Positions 32,897-40,458 of a DNA stretch of 64,000 bases are shown one piece after another. Numbering within the stretch: position 1 is the first letter of the stretch; each line of letters starts with the position of its first letter. Under the pieces are notes generated by a model. The model saw only the letters and a program-made list of their open reading frames with translations, did not search any database and was not told where the DNA came from. The position numbers and the translations under genes were made by a program. The stretch is from Clostridiales bacterium PH28_bin88 (lineage in GTDB: Bacteria; Bacillota; PH28-bin88): the NCBI GenBank assembly GCA_000987045.1, contig LAKY01000055.1, positions 62,001-126,000 of the forward strand, in the 5' to 3' direction.

Positions 32897-33748
32897 CTAC
32901 ACGCTTCCAACCCGCCGGGCCGTTTGAGCAATTTTTTCAGCCCTTTTAACTACCGCCGCATCCACCATCTTACCGTCTACGCGGATAGCCCCCTGGCCTG
33001 ATTGTTTAACTGCTTCCAGCACCCGCCGCGCCCAGGCTACATCGCTTTCACCGGGCGAAAAGATCCTGTTGACTGTTTCTATCTGCTTGGGATGGATCAC
33101 GGCCTTCCCGGCGTAACCCATGCTGGCAATCCGGCGCGTCTCCTCCTCCAACCCGTGCATGTCCTCCAAGTCCAGAAACGGCACATCGATGGCATCCACC
33201 TTTGCCGCTGCAGCCGCCAGGACAACCAACTGGCGAGCGCCCAGGAGAGGCTCCCAGGTCATGGGACAGCCAATATCCCCCGAGAGGTCTCCGCCCCCGA
33301 AAATGACGCCGTTGACCTTGGGACTGGCCATGGCTATTTCCCGCGCAGCCAGAATGCCTTTAGCGGATTCAAGCACCACGATGATGCCGATGGCTGGGTT
33401 GATCTCTTCCAGCAGTGACCCCAGGATCTGTACTTCTTCCGCCGATTCCACCTTGGGCGCGATCACCGTATCGGGATGCCGGCCGAAGTCCTTGAAAGCT
33501 GCCAGATCCCTGATCCCGTTCAACGTCAAAATGGAATTGATCCGCACCACACATTCTTTCTGGCCGAATTCCACTTCTTCCAGGGCCTGTTTGACCGATT
33601 GCCTGGCGGCGGCCTTTTGCTCCGGGGCTACCGCATCCTCCAGGTCAATTACCACCACATCCGTATCCAGGGTAATACTTTTCTTGATCCTGTCGGGCCG
33701 GTCCCCGGGGACAAACAGCAGGGAGCGTCTGAGACGGAAGTGTTCCAT
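32897..33748 (-). CDS. CitE-like acyl-CoA lyase (HpcH/HpaI superfamily)
   Basis: A 283-residue TIM-barrel lyase related to citrate lyase beta, citramalyl-CoA lyase and malyl/beta-methylmalyl-CoA lyase. Visible motifs: RRSLLFVPGDRPDRI, DLEDAV at 35-40, RIN with Arg69, APKVES at 97-102, Glu127 in LESAKG, and GGGDLSGDIG with the metal-binding Asp154. The start is ATG 33748 after GGAAGGTGAG. It follows the MaoC gene by 19 bases. A MaoC hydratase plus CitE lyase is the combination that turns itaconyl- or mesaconyl-CoA into citramalyl- or methylmalyl-CoA and then cleaves it to acetyl-CoA plus pyruvate, or propionyl-CoA plus glyoxylate. Confidence 0.85.
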   Translation of the reverse strand: MEHFRLRRSLLFVPGDRPDRIKKSITLDTDVVVIDLEDAVAPEQKAAARQSVKQALEEVEFGQKECVVRINSILTLNGIRDLAAFKDFGRHPDTVIAPKVESAEEVQILGSLLEEINPAIGIIVVLESAKGILAAREIAMASPKVNGVIFGGGDLSGDIGCPMTWEPLLGARQLVVLAAAAAKVDAIDVPFLDLEDMHGLEEETRRIASMGYAGKAVIHPKQIETVNRIFSPGESDVAWARRVLEAVKQSGQGAIRVDGKMVDAAVVKRAEKIAQTARRVGSV

Positions 33749-33767
33749 TTTCTCACCTTCCGTTCCG

Positions 33768-34247
33768 TTATTCGGCCTGCAGGTCATGAGCGCGTTTTTT
33801 CATCAAGATGTTGCGCTTAAAGGTCATCACGACTTCGCCCCGCTGGTTTTTCCCTTTGGTTTCCACTGTTACGACGCCGGCAGTCGGCCGGGACTTGGAT
33901 TCACGCCGGTCCAGCACTACGGTCTCGGCGTACAGCGTGTCACCGTTAAAAACCGGGCGCGGGATACGAATCTCATCAAAAGACAGGTTGGCAACGGCGT
34001 TTTGGCTGATATCACGGACACTCATGCCGGCTACGACGGCAAGGGTCAATGTGCTGTTGACCAGGGGTTGGCCGAACTCGGTTTTGGCGCAATAATCGTT
34101 GTTGAAATGTAGGGGATGGGTATTCATGGTCAATAATGTAAACCAGATGTTGTCCGTTTCGGTGATGGTACGGCCAGGATAGTGTTTAAACACCCGTCCG
34201 GGTTCAAAATCCTCGAAGTAGTTCCCCCAAAGTTCCTTCTCTTCCAT
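33768..34247 (-). CDS. MaoC-like hot-dog hydratase
   Basis: A 159-residue single hot-dog domain. The hydratase-2 region reads TETDNIWFTLLTMNTHPLHFNN (about 29-50), with the Asn42/His47 pair where R-hydratases have Asp-His; this TMNTHPLHF form is what I associate with mesaconyl-CoA-type hydratases. FGQPLVNSTLTLAV follows. GGAGGATTTTTATC precedes ATG 34247. It lies between the acyl-CoA dehydrogenase (65 bases) and the CitE-like lyase, giving the order dehydrogenation, hydration, cleavage. The likely substrate is a branched or dicarboxylic enoyl-CoA. Confidence 0.83.
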   Translation of the reverse strand: MEEKELWGNYFEDFEPGRVFKHYPGRTITETDNIWFTLLTMNTHPLHFNNDYCAKTEFGQPLVNSTLTLAVVAGMSVRDISQNAVANLSFDEIRIPRPVFNGDTLYAETVVLDRRESKSRPTAGVVTVETKGKNQRGEVVMTFKRNILMKKRAHDLQAE

Positions 34248-34312
34248 GATAAAAATCCTCCTTTTTTACGCTCAATTTTATTTATGGTTATGGATTCGGT
34301 TTACTCACCCGT

Positions 34313-35479
34313 TTAATAAGACCGGGGCAATCCTAGCACCTTTTCCCCTACAAAGTTCAAAATCATTTCCTGGGATATGGGCGCGATCCTTGTCAGACGG
34401 GCCTCTCTCCAGTACCGTTCCACATCCTGTTCCATTGCATAACCATGACCGCCCAGGGCTTGAACGGCGGTATCACAGGCTTGGTACACCGCCTCCGCCG
34501 CGAGGAATTTGGCCATATTGGCCTCGGCGCCGCAAGGTTCGCCGCTATCGTACAGGTGGGCTGCATGATATACCATCATCCGGGCTGCCTCCAGCTTCAT
34601 ATGGGCTTCTGCCAGCGGAAACTGAATGGCCTGATTCATACCAATGGGCCGGCCGAAAATAACCCGTTCCTTGGTGTATTTAACTGCTTTTTCAATGGCC
34701 AGTCTTCCTAAACCGACACATTCCGCCGCCACGGAGATCCGCTCGGGGTTAAGAACATTTAACAGGTGGTAAAATCCCTGGCCTTCCTGGCCAATCAGGT
34801 TTTCCTCAGGAACGTAAAGGTTATCTATGCTGACTTCGTAGCTGGGGACCGAGTGCCGCCCGGCAAACTTGATCCGGTGGGCTTCAAAGGCCGGGTCATC
34901 GGTCTCGGCAACAAACAGGCTGATCCCTTGAGTTTTTTTGCTTACTTCTTCTAAGGAAGTGGTCCTGGCTACGATTAGTACCGTCTTGGATTCCTTAAAC
35001 CTTGAAAGGAATGTTTTCCGGCCGTTCAGGATATAGCCCTTTCCGTCTTTTTTTGCCCTGGTACGGATACTGGTGGTATCGAACCCGGCGTCGGGTTCCG
35101 TGATGGCGACCGCCATCATGGTTTCGCCCCTGGCTATCGGCCCCAAAAACCTCTGTTTTTGCTCCTCTGTGCCGTATTTAATCACCGGTTCAATGCCAAA
35201 GACGTTGGTATGGACTGCCATCGCACCGTTAAACCCAGCTCCTGATCTGGCGATCTCCTCGGTCACAATGCAACCCTCAACTAACCCAAGGCCGGCTCCC
35301 CCGTATTCCCTCGGGATGGTAATGCCGAACCATTCGTGTTCAGCCAACGCCTGAAAGAACTCCTGGGGAAACTCCCACTTGTCATCCTTTTCCCGCCAGT
35401 ACCGGTCGTCAAACCGGGTCAGGAGATTATGCAGTTCGGTCCTTAACATTTCCTGTTCAGGAGTAAACTTAAAATCCAC
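34313..35479 (-). CDS. Acyl-CoA dehydrogenase, variant C-terminus
   Basis: A 388-residue flavoprotein starting VDFKFTPEQEML (GTG). AITEPDAGFDTTSIRT and QALGGHGYAMEQDVERYWREARLTRI identify the family. The C-terminal EGT motif is replaced by APISQEMILNFV, so the base is probably Glu246 in NPERIS, as in the isovaleryl-type enzymes. The ending VLGLPRSY is shared by a subgroup whose substrates are mostly unassigned. It is the partner of the MaoC and CitE-like genes downstream and the CaiB transferase upstream (34 bases), so a succinyl-like or branched acyl-CoA is a reasonable guess. Confidence 0.85.
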   Translation of the reverse strand: MDFKFTPEQEMLRTELHNLLTRFDDRYWREKDDKWEFPQEFFQALAEHEWFGITIPREYGGAGLGLVEGCIVTEEIARSGAGFNGAMAVHTNVFGIEPVIKYGTEEQKQRFLGPIARGETMMAVAITEPDAGFDTTSIRTRAKKDGKGYILNGRKTFLSRFKESKTVLIVARTTSLEEVSKKTQGISLFVAETDDPAFEAHRIKFAGRHSVPSYEVSIDNLYVPEENLIGQEGQGFYHLLNVLNPERISVAAECVGLGRLAIEKAVKYTKERVIFGRPIGMNQAIQFPLAEAHMKLEAARMMVYHAAHLYDSGEPCGAEANMAKFLAAEAVYQACDTAVQALGGHGYAMEQDVERYWREARLTRIAPISQEMILNFVGEKVLGLPRSY

Positions 35480-35513
35480 TTTTCCAGGCCCCCCTTCTCT
35501 TTTTGCCTATCGT

Positions 35514-36689
35514 CTAAACCACCGATTGAGCTCGTAAATCCTCAATCTGCTCATCGGAACACCCCAGCTCAGCCAGGATTTTGGCAGTATGCTCGCCTAA
35601 TTCCGGGACATAGTGCATCTTACTGGTATGCCCTGAAAACCTGATCGGGTTATCAATCTCATTAACCCTTCCGTGCAGAGTGTCAATGGTCCGGACCAAG
35701 CCCCGGTGCACCAATTGGGGGTGGTTCAGCACTTCTTCCATGTCGTTGACGCGTCCGCACGGGATACCCACAGCTCTAAGCCGTTCCAACCACTCATCCC
35801 TGTTCCGCTTCAACAACTCTTCGCCCACGACCCTCTCCAGTTCTTCCCGGTTGGCTATACGCTTTTCGTTGTTGTCGAACTCCGGTTTTCCCGGAAGATC
35901 GGGCCGTTCAATGACCTGGTTGCAGAACCTCCTCCAGTGCTCCTGGCTGAGACAGGCAAAGCTGATATACTTCCCGTCTTTGGCCAGATACGGCCCATAA
36001 GGGGTTAAAAGGTGGTGTTTCATTCCCACTCTGACGGGGAGTTCCCCCCTGTGCCAGTAAAAATGGGGGAAATATCCCAAAAGTGACAGCATTGAATCAA
36101 ACATGGTTACTTCTAGTTCCTGGCCCTCCCCGGAGGGTGCGGCGGCACGGTTATACAGGGCCATGGTGATGCCGAGGGCGGCATACATCCCGGAAGTCAG
36201 GTCACAGATAGACAGCGGCACCTTCGCCGGAGCATCAGGGCTGCCGGTCATTAGAATAATCCCACTCTCACCCTGCATCAGCAGGTCATAGGCCTTTTCA
36301 TCCTTATATGGCCCGTCTTGCCCGTAACCGGAGATATGGCAATAAATGATGCGCGGGTTAATTTTGCGCAGGGTTTCATAGTCGATCCCCAGGTCGTACA
36401 CCGTTCCGGGTGTAAAGTTTTCGATCACAACATCGGCATCCTCTACCAGCCTGTAGATAATCTCCCTGGCTCGCGAATTCTTAAGGTTAAGCGTGATGCT
36501 TTCTTTGTTGCGGTTTACCCACACGTAACCCGAACTCATGCCATTAACCACCGAATCCCATTCCCGGCTCACGTCTCCACCAGGTTTTTCAATTTTCAGG
36601 ACTTGAGCGCCCCAGTCAGCCAGAAGCCGGGTACAAAACGGGCCGCTGACGCCAATGCTAAAGTCAAGAATTTTTATGCCTTCAAGCAA
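35514..36689 (-). CDS. CaiB/BaiF family (class III) CoA-transferase
   Basis: A 391-residue formyl-CoA-transferase-like enzyme. MLEGIKILDFSIGVSGPFCTRLLADWGAQVLKIEKP (in parts) is the classic N-terminus; AYDLLMQGESG carries the catalytic Asp135; YGPYLAKDGKYISFAC and GIPCGRVNDMEEVLNHPQ are further marks. The start chosen is TTG 36689, eleven bases after GAGGGGG, because it gives the family N-terminus; the frame open to 36749 has no ribosome site. It would attach CoA to the pathway acid, with acetyl-CoA or succinyl-CoA as donor. The likely first enzyme of the module with the downstream dehydrogenase, hydratase and lyase. Confidence 0.87.
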   Translation of the reverse strand: MLEGIKILDFSIGVSGPFCTRLLADWGAQVLKIEKPGGDVSREWDSVVNGMSSGYVWVNRNKESITLNLKNSRAREIIYRLVEDADVVIENFTPGTVYDLGIDYETLRKINPRIIYCHISGYGQDGPYKDEKAYDLLMQGESGIILMTGSPDAPAKVPLSICDLTSGMYAALGITMALYNRAAAPSGEGQELEVTMFDSMLSLLGYFPHFYWHRGELPVRVGMKHHLLTPYGPYLAKDGKYISFACLSQEHWRRFCNQVIERPDLPGKPEFDNNEKRIANREELERVVGEELLKRNRDEWLERLRAVGIPCGRVNDMEEVLNHPQLVHRGLVRTIDTLHGRVNEIDNPIRFSGHTSKMHYVPELGEHTAKILAELGCSDEQIEDLRAQSVV

Positions 36690-36753
36690 ATGCGATTTTT
36701 CCCCCTCTCTGCCCGTTCTTTGTGTTCCCACCATCGGTTGGCAACACATTCAC

Positions 36754-38124
36754 TTACGGACGGAATAACAGCATCAGGTCTTTGACACTCTCAAGTTTTT
36801 CCAGGTTGGCTACCTGCTCGACAATCCGCTCCCTTCTGCTTTCATCTAGGCCCACCGCAGCTAAATCGTTAAACTTAGCCACCACCTCCCCCCAAGTAAG
36901 GGGTTTTTCCGGCTCGCCCTTGGCCAGGTCGGTAAACCTGTGGAAACTCTTACCCCTGGCTTTGAGAGTGACACTGCCCGCGAACTTGTCCGGGTACTCC
37001 GCTTCTACCGCAGGGTCATGTACCACATTGATGCGGTCCATCAGCCTGACAATGCCCGGATCGGAGAGTTTATCATAATCCGCCCAGGTCATGCGGCGGT
37101 AAGCCGCTGCCACCGCGCCCGTGAAGTGCATACTGAACTGCCCATCTACCACGCTCTGGGGCCGACGCTTGCGTTCAGCGGGAACGCCTACGATATCCAT
37201 CCCCTTGGTCTGCAAGCCAATCGCGATTTCCTCGATCTCGCCGGCTTGGATATTCTCGCCTTTGACTATATCAAGGATTAAATCGATGGGGCTGTGGGTA
37301 AACCTGCAGCTGGGGTATGGCTTCAACGCGGTATAATAGATTTCAAACTGCTCCCCTAGCCCTTGCAAAACGTCCTGAGCATTCGCGCCGTCCGTATAGG
37401 CGTGCAAGAAACCGGCTTCTCCTTCCACTGGATGCGAGGCCCCCAAAACCCCTTTTTGGGCCATGATTAGACTGTAGATGGCATTGTGCGCCGCCAGTCC
37501 CACATGCACTCGCTTGTTCCAGGCGCCGTTTTCCAAAAACTGCATCGAACCCGCCGCCTGGCTGCCGTTGAGCCCAAAGGCATTTTGCAGAGTGGCCGAG
37601 GTGAGTCCCAGGATACTGGCCCCGGCTGCGGTTGCGCTGAATACTCCGGTGGTCGCGGTGGGGTGAAAGCCGCGGTCATAGTGGACTTTGGGCCGTGCCG
37701 CGATGCTCATCTTACACCCTACGTCGTATCCGGCCACAATGCCGGTAATCAAGGCCTTCCCGCCGGCGCCTGCCGATTCTGCTACCGCCAGCGCCCCTGG
37801 AATGATGGCGGCACCGGGATGGAGCGATCCGCGCCGGTGGGTGTCATCAAAGTCCAGGCTGTGGGCATAGGTGCCGTTAAGCAGCGCAGCGTGGTGCGGC
37901 GTAAAGGTTTCCTTGTTGCCGACAGCCGTGCACTTGCCGGAGGCGCCCCCCAGTTCCTTTACCGCCTGTGTCACGGGTTCGCTGGACTCGGCTTCGAAAC
38001 GCGCACGCACCATGATTCCCAACAGATCCAAAAGACAGTGTTTTGTTTTTTCCACCACTTCCGTTGGAATCCGGTCATAACTCAGTCCCACCACGTGATC
38101 TGCCAAACGACTAGTGACACTCAT
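36754..38124 (-). CDS. MmgE/PrpD family protein (second copy)
   Basis: A 456-residue homologue of the protein at 26151-27527, with NGTYAHSLDFDDTHRRGSLHPGA (active-site His/Asp region), HYDRGFHPTATTGVFSA and KPYPSCRFTHSPIDL. The HRRGSLHPGA extension differs from the first copy. The start is ATG 38124 after GAGGAGGAG; 38 codons upstream in frame are rejected. The family includes cis-aconitate decarboxylase, which makes itaconate, and 2-methylcitrate dehydratase; both fit beside CoA-transferase, MaoC and CitE-like genes. Two non-identical copies in one run suggest two related acids or two stereochemical steps. Confidence 0.82.
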   Translation of the reverse strand: MSVTSRLADHVVGLSYDRIPTEVVEKTKHCLLDLLGIMVRARFEAESSEPVTQAVKELGGASGKCTAVGNKETFTPHHAALLNGTYAHSLDFDDTHRRGSLHPGAAIIPGALAVAESAGAGGKALITGIVAGYDVGCKMSIAARPKVHYDRGFHPTATTGVFSATAAGASILGLTSATLQNAFGLNGSQAAGSMQFLENGAWNKRVHVGLAAHNAIYSLIMAQKGVLGASHPVEGEAGFLHAYTDGANAQDVLQGLGEQFEIYYTALKPYPSCRFTHSPIDLILDIVKGENIQAGEIEEIAIGLQTKGMDIVGVPAERKRRPQSVVDGQFSMHFTGAVAAAYRRMTWADYDKLSDPGIVRLMDRINVVHDPAVEAEYPDKFAGSVTLKARGKSFHRFTDLAKGEPEKPLTWGEVVAKFNDLAAVGLDESRRERIVEQVANLEKLESVKDLMLLFRP

Positions 38125-38247
38125 TTTAATCTCCTCCTCGTTTTGGGATTTGGACCCTGTAAAAGCGTTCTCTTGACATACGACCCACTTCAGTTGTTCC
38201 TGATCTTCTGTCTTTTGGAAAACAACCACCGCTCGCAAATAGTCTCA

Positions 38248-39456
38248 TCACCGCTGTTTGGTCTCGGGGGCGATATGAAACTCCCTCTTGGTGGGTTCGC
38301 GGTCACATTCAATGTGAAAGTTAGGAACCGGCCAGCCGTAAGATTGTCTTTGAGCTAGACGGAAGGCTGCCGCGTGCTTTTTCGCCTCGTAACCGAACCC
38401 GGCCATCACTGTATTTGCATTCAAATTTTCCACGTGTAGAACCCCGTCATTGCGGGCCATCTCCATGAGCATATCCCCTACTTCGGAACGCACAATACAT
38501 GAAGAGTGTCCCTGCTCTTCACCGGGTTTCATATCGGGGCTCCAGTAGTCGCCGATAGCTATATCGGCAACCTCCGCTGCCCAGTCTACACACATTTCGC
38601 AACGGTCCCGCTTGTACAAGGGAAGCAAGAAATGATACACGTACCGGTGCCTGTCTACCACCCTCCTTTCTCCGTTATCCAGGTCTATCGCGAAATGTCC
38701 CGGCCAGGGGGCACTGCGGTATTGAAGTTTAGTAATATGTTTAAGGTCATCCACCCCGCACATTTCACCCAGTAGATGCCTGAGGCCCTCAAAGTAGAAC
38801 TCCGAAGCACAGAAGAGCCCCAGGGTAAGCCTGATACTTTTTGCTACCTTAGACGGTCTGCCCCGCAGCTGCATCTTTCGGATGGCCTCAATATGACAAG
38901 GAACCCCTACTACACCGATCTTTTTGTAGCCTTTATTGACTGCCTCATTGATAACCGCATTTACAGGCGCGACGGTATATTTTGACTGGGCTGCTTCCAG
39001 GACCTGAGAACGGGTGGTTACCACCTTGCCCTCGGGAAGCCAGGGCCTTTGTTCCTGGTATCCGGCGACAATCGCGCAGTCAATAATACCAACCTCAAGC
39101 GCATAGTTGATTAACGCCGTCGCTACCCCTCCACTGGCCCCGGCGAGACGCGTCTCTGCATCTCTGGCGTAAGCGCTTACACAATACTTGTAGACCCCGA
39201 GGTTCTGTTCTGTTACGTTCCTGTGCTTACCAAAAAGATGAAGCTCCATATCCGGGAGGGGAATGTCTTCCCCAGGGCAACTGTGGTAGCAGTGCCCGCA
39301 CGAGTTGCATTCTCCCATTAGAACCGGGATCGGCTCCCCTTCCTTGTAGATGAGTCTTATTCCACCGGTCGGGCAAATCCCCGCGCAGGTTCCACAAGCC
39401 GTACACAAGCCTTTTTGAATGACATTCCGGTCGAGGGTTTCAAAGCTTGGCTTCAA
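38248..39456 (-). CDS. FrhB/FdhB-type Fe-S flavoprotein (coenzyme F420 hydrogenase/dehydrogenase beta family)
   Basis: A 402-residue protein. The N-terminus has two [4Fe-4S] motifs, CTACGTCAGICP (Cys18, 21, 24, 28) and CNSCGHCYHSCP (Cys50, 53, 56, 60), followed by the FrhB N and C domains: SGGVATALINYAL, SKYTVAPVNAVINEA, KIGVVGVPCHIEAIRKM and CEMCVDWAAEVADIAIGDYW. Members bind FAD and move electrons between ferredoxin and flavins or F420. The start is TTG 39456, correctly spaced from GGAGG. It is the first gene behind the sigma-54 promoter, so it may feed electrons to or from ferredoxin in the pathway. The actual partner is unknown. Confidence 0.82.
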   Translation of the reverse strand: MKPSFETLDRNVIQKGLCTACGTCAGICPTGGIRLIYKEGEPIPVLMGECNSCGHCYHSCPGEDIPLPDMELHLFGKHRNVTEQNLGVYKYCVSAYARDAETRLAGASGGVATALINYALEVGIIDCAIVAGYQEQRPWLPEGKVVTTRSQVLEAAQSKYTVAPVNAVINEAVNKGYKKIGVVGVPCHIEAIRKMQLRGRPSKVAKSIRLTLGLFCASEFYFEGLRHLLGEMCGVDDLKHITKLQYRSAPWPGHFAIDLDNGERRVVDRHRYVYHFLLPLYKRDRCEMCVDWAAEVADIAIGDYWSPDMKPGEEQGHSSCIVRSEVGDMLMEMARNDGVLHVENLNANTVMAGFGYEAKKHAAAFRLAQRQSYGWPVPNFHIECDREPTKREFHIAPETKQR

Positions 39457-39513
39457 GTTCTCTCCTCCACTCAACGAAAGTGTGTCAACATCCGCGCTTC
39501 ACTTCTCTTCATT

Positions 39514-39530
39514 AGCATTTTTCGTGCCAA
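39514..39530 (-). promoter_or_regulatory. Sigma-54 (-24/-12) promoter
   Basis: The minus strand reads TTGGCACGAAAAATGCT, a match to TTGGCACG-N4-TTGCT with a single difference (A for T before TGC) and correct spacing. Transcription would start near 39503, about 47 bases before the FrhB-like start. It is the best regulatory match in the window and heads the long run of catabolic genes down to about 17 kb. Confidence 0.75.
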
Positions 39531-39712
39531 AGCGGGCTGACGTCAGTAATATGGCTAACTGTTTAGTATTTTCAGACTTTGTGAATTATTTATCTAATTC
39601 TTTAGCCTGGCATAGGTGTCTGAGCAATCCGACACTTGTTCCAAATATCATACCCACTCCAATGCGCTCGAGCCAATTTTTAAAAGGGAAACCGCCAAAT
39701 GTGTCTGGATAT

Positions 39713-39726
39713 CCCGACATGTCGGG
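39713..39726. promoter_or_regulatory. 14-bp perfect palindrome, candidate activator site or element end
   Basis: CCCGACATGTCGGG is a perfect palindrome, and with flanks (ATAT...GTAT) nearly symmetric over 22 bases. It lies about 185 bases upstream of the sigma-54 promoter, a fitting place for an enhancer. It could equally be the end of a lost mobile element. The surrounding gap 39457-39894 (438 bases) has no gene: it holds the promoter, this palindrome, an inverted repeat and a terminator. Confidence 0.4.
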
Positions 39727-39757
39727 GTATTTGAACAATCGTATCGGTTGGTAGCTT

Positions 39758-39793
39758 CATGAAAGTTCCCCTCGATCGCAAAGAACTTTCATG
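39758..39793. repeat. 11-bp perfect inverted repeat
   Basis: CATGAAAGTTC and GAACTTTCATG flank a 14-base centre. There is no U tract of note on either side, so it is not a standard terminator. It may be an operator, an mRNA hairpin of the upstream transcript, or part of the scar of an inserted element. Confidence 0.5.
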
Positions 39794-39819
39794 TCGAACT
39801 CCAGAAACTGGAGAGAAAC

Positions 39820-39868
39820 AAAACAGAGAACCTCCAAATCTACCGTTAGATTGGAGGTCCTGTTTTCT
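39820..39868 (-). terminator. Rho-independent terminator, probably bidirectional
   Basis: A long stem made of ACCTCCAAATCTA / TAGATTGGAGGT with a 4-base loop, extended by AAAACAG / CTGTTTT, stands 27 bases after the end of the decayed MBL gene. On the minus strand it is followed by TCTCTGTTTTGTTTC. It separates the 40-46 kb transcript from the sigma-54-driven unit. Confidence 0.75.
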
Positions 39869-39894
39869 CTGGACTTTGAGATAACTTGACTTTA

Positions 39895-40446
39895 TCAGCG
39901 CGATACTACCTTTTTATTAACACCATTCCCAACGCCTTCCTCCGGCTCAATTGCCGGCACGGCGGTAAAGCACCTTTTTCCCATGAACCGTCTCAAGAAC
40001 TCCTTCCGCTTAGATGTAATATTGGGTAGGTCACCAGAAAGAAGGATACTTTCCTCTTGGTTATACAAGCACATGTGCCCGTCGGTGTGTCCGGGGGTGT
40101 AGAGGGCTTTATAAGTTTTATCTCCCAGCGCAATTTCCTGTCCATCAGCAACAGTGGTTATACTGGGGTACGGCCGAACCATATCCCTGGTTTTAACACC
40201 CCGTTCCGCGATCTTTTCCACAAGATCCGCCGGCATACCGTTGGCAAAGAAAAAACGGCTCGTATCCACCCATCGCCGGTCGCTCTTCCATACCGGTTCT
40301 ACCGCCTTACCGTCAATCTCGCTCATGTCTTTAAAAAGGCCAGGGTTGTTTTTGAGGAGAAAGTAAACGTCCTTGTTGAGAGCATTCTCCCTGGCCAGCT
40401 TGATGCGCATCGAGGATTCGCCCGTGAAGCTAGAGCTAGAAACCAT
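39895..40446 (-). pseudogene. Decayed copy of the MBL-fold gene at 42495-43457
   Basis: The 183-codon frame contains MSEIDGKAVEPVWKSD, ANGMPADLVEKIAERG, YTPGHTDGHMCLYN and LLSGD, nearly the same as the middle of the intact protein. The first 100 residues, including the HxHxDH zinc motif, are missing and replaced by unrelated sequence (MRIKLARENALNKD). After LLSGD the His of GDH and about 110 residues are gone, and the frame then jumps to DNA matching the 3' end of the intact gene read in a different frame (GKRCFTAVP against the region encoding the intact C-terminus). Duplication followed by deletions explains this. No activity is expected. Confidence 0.8.
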
Positions 40447-40458
40447 TACAAAGGAAAG

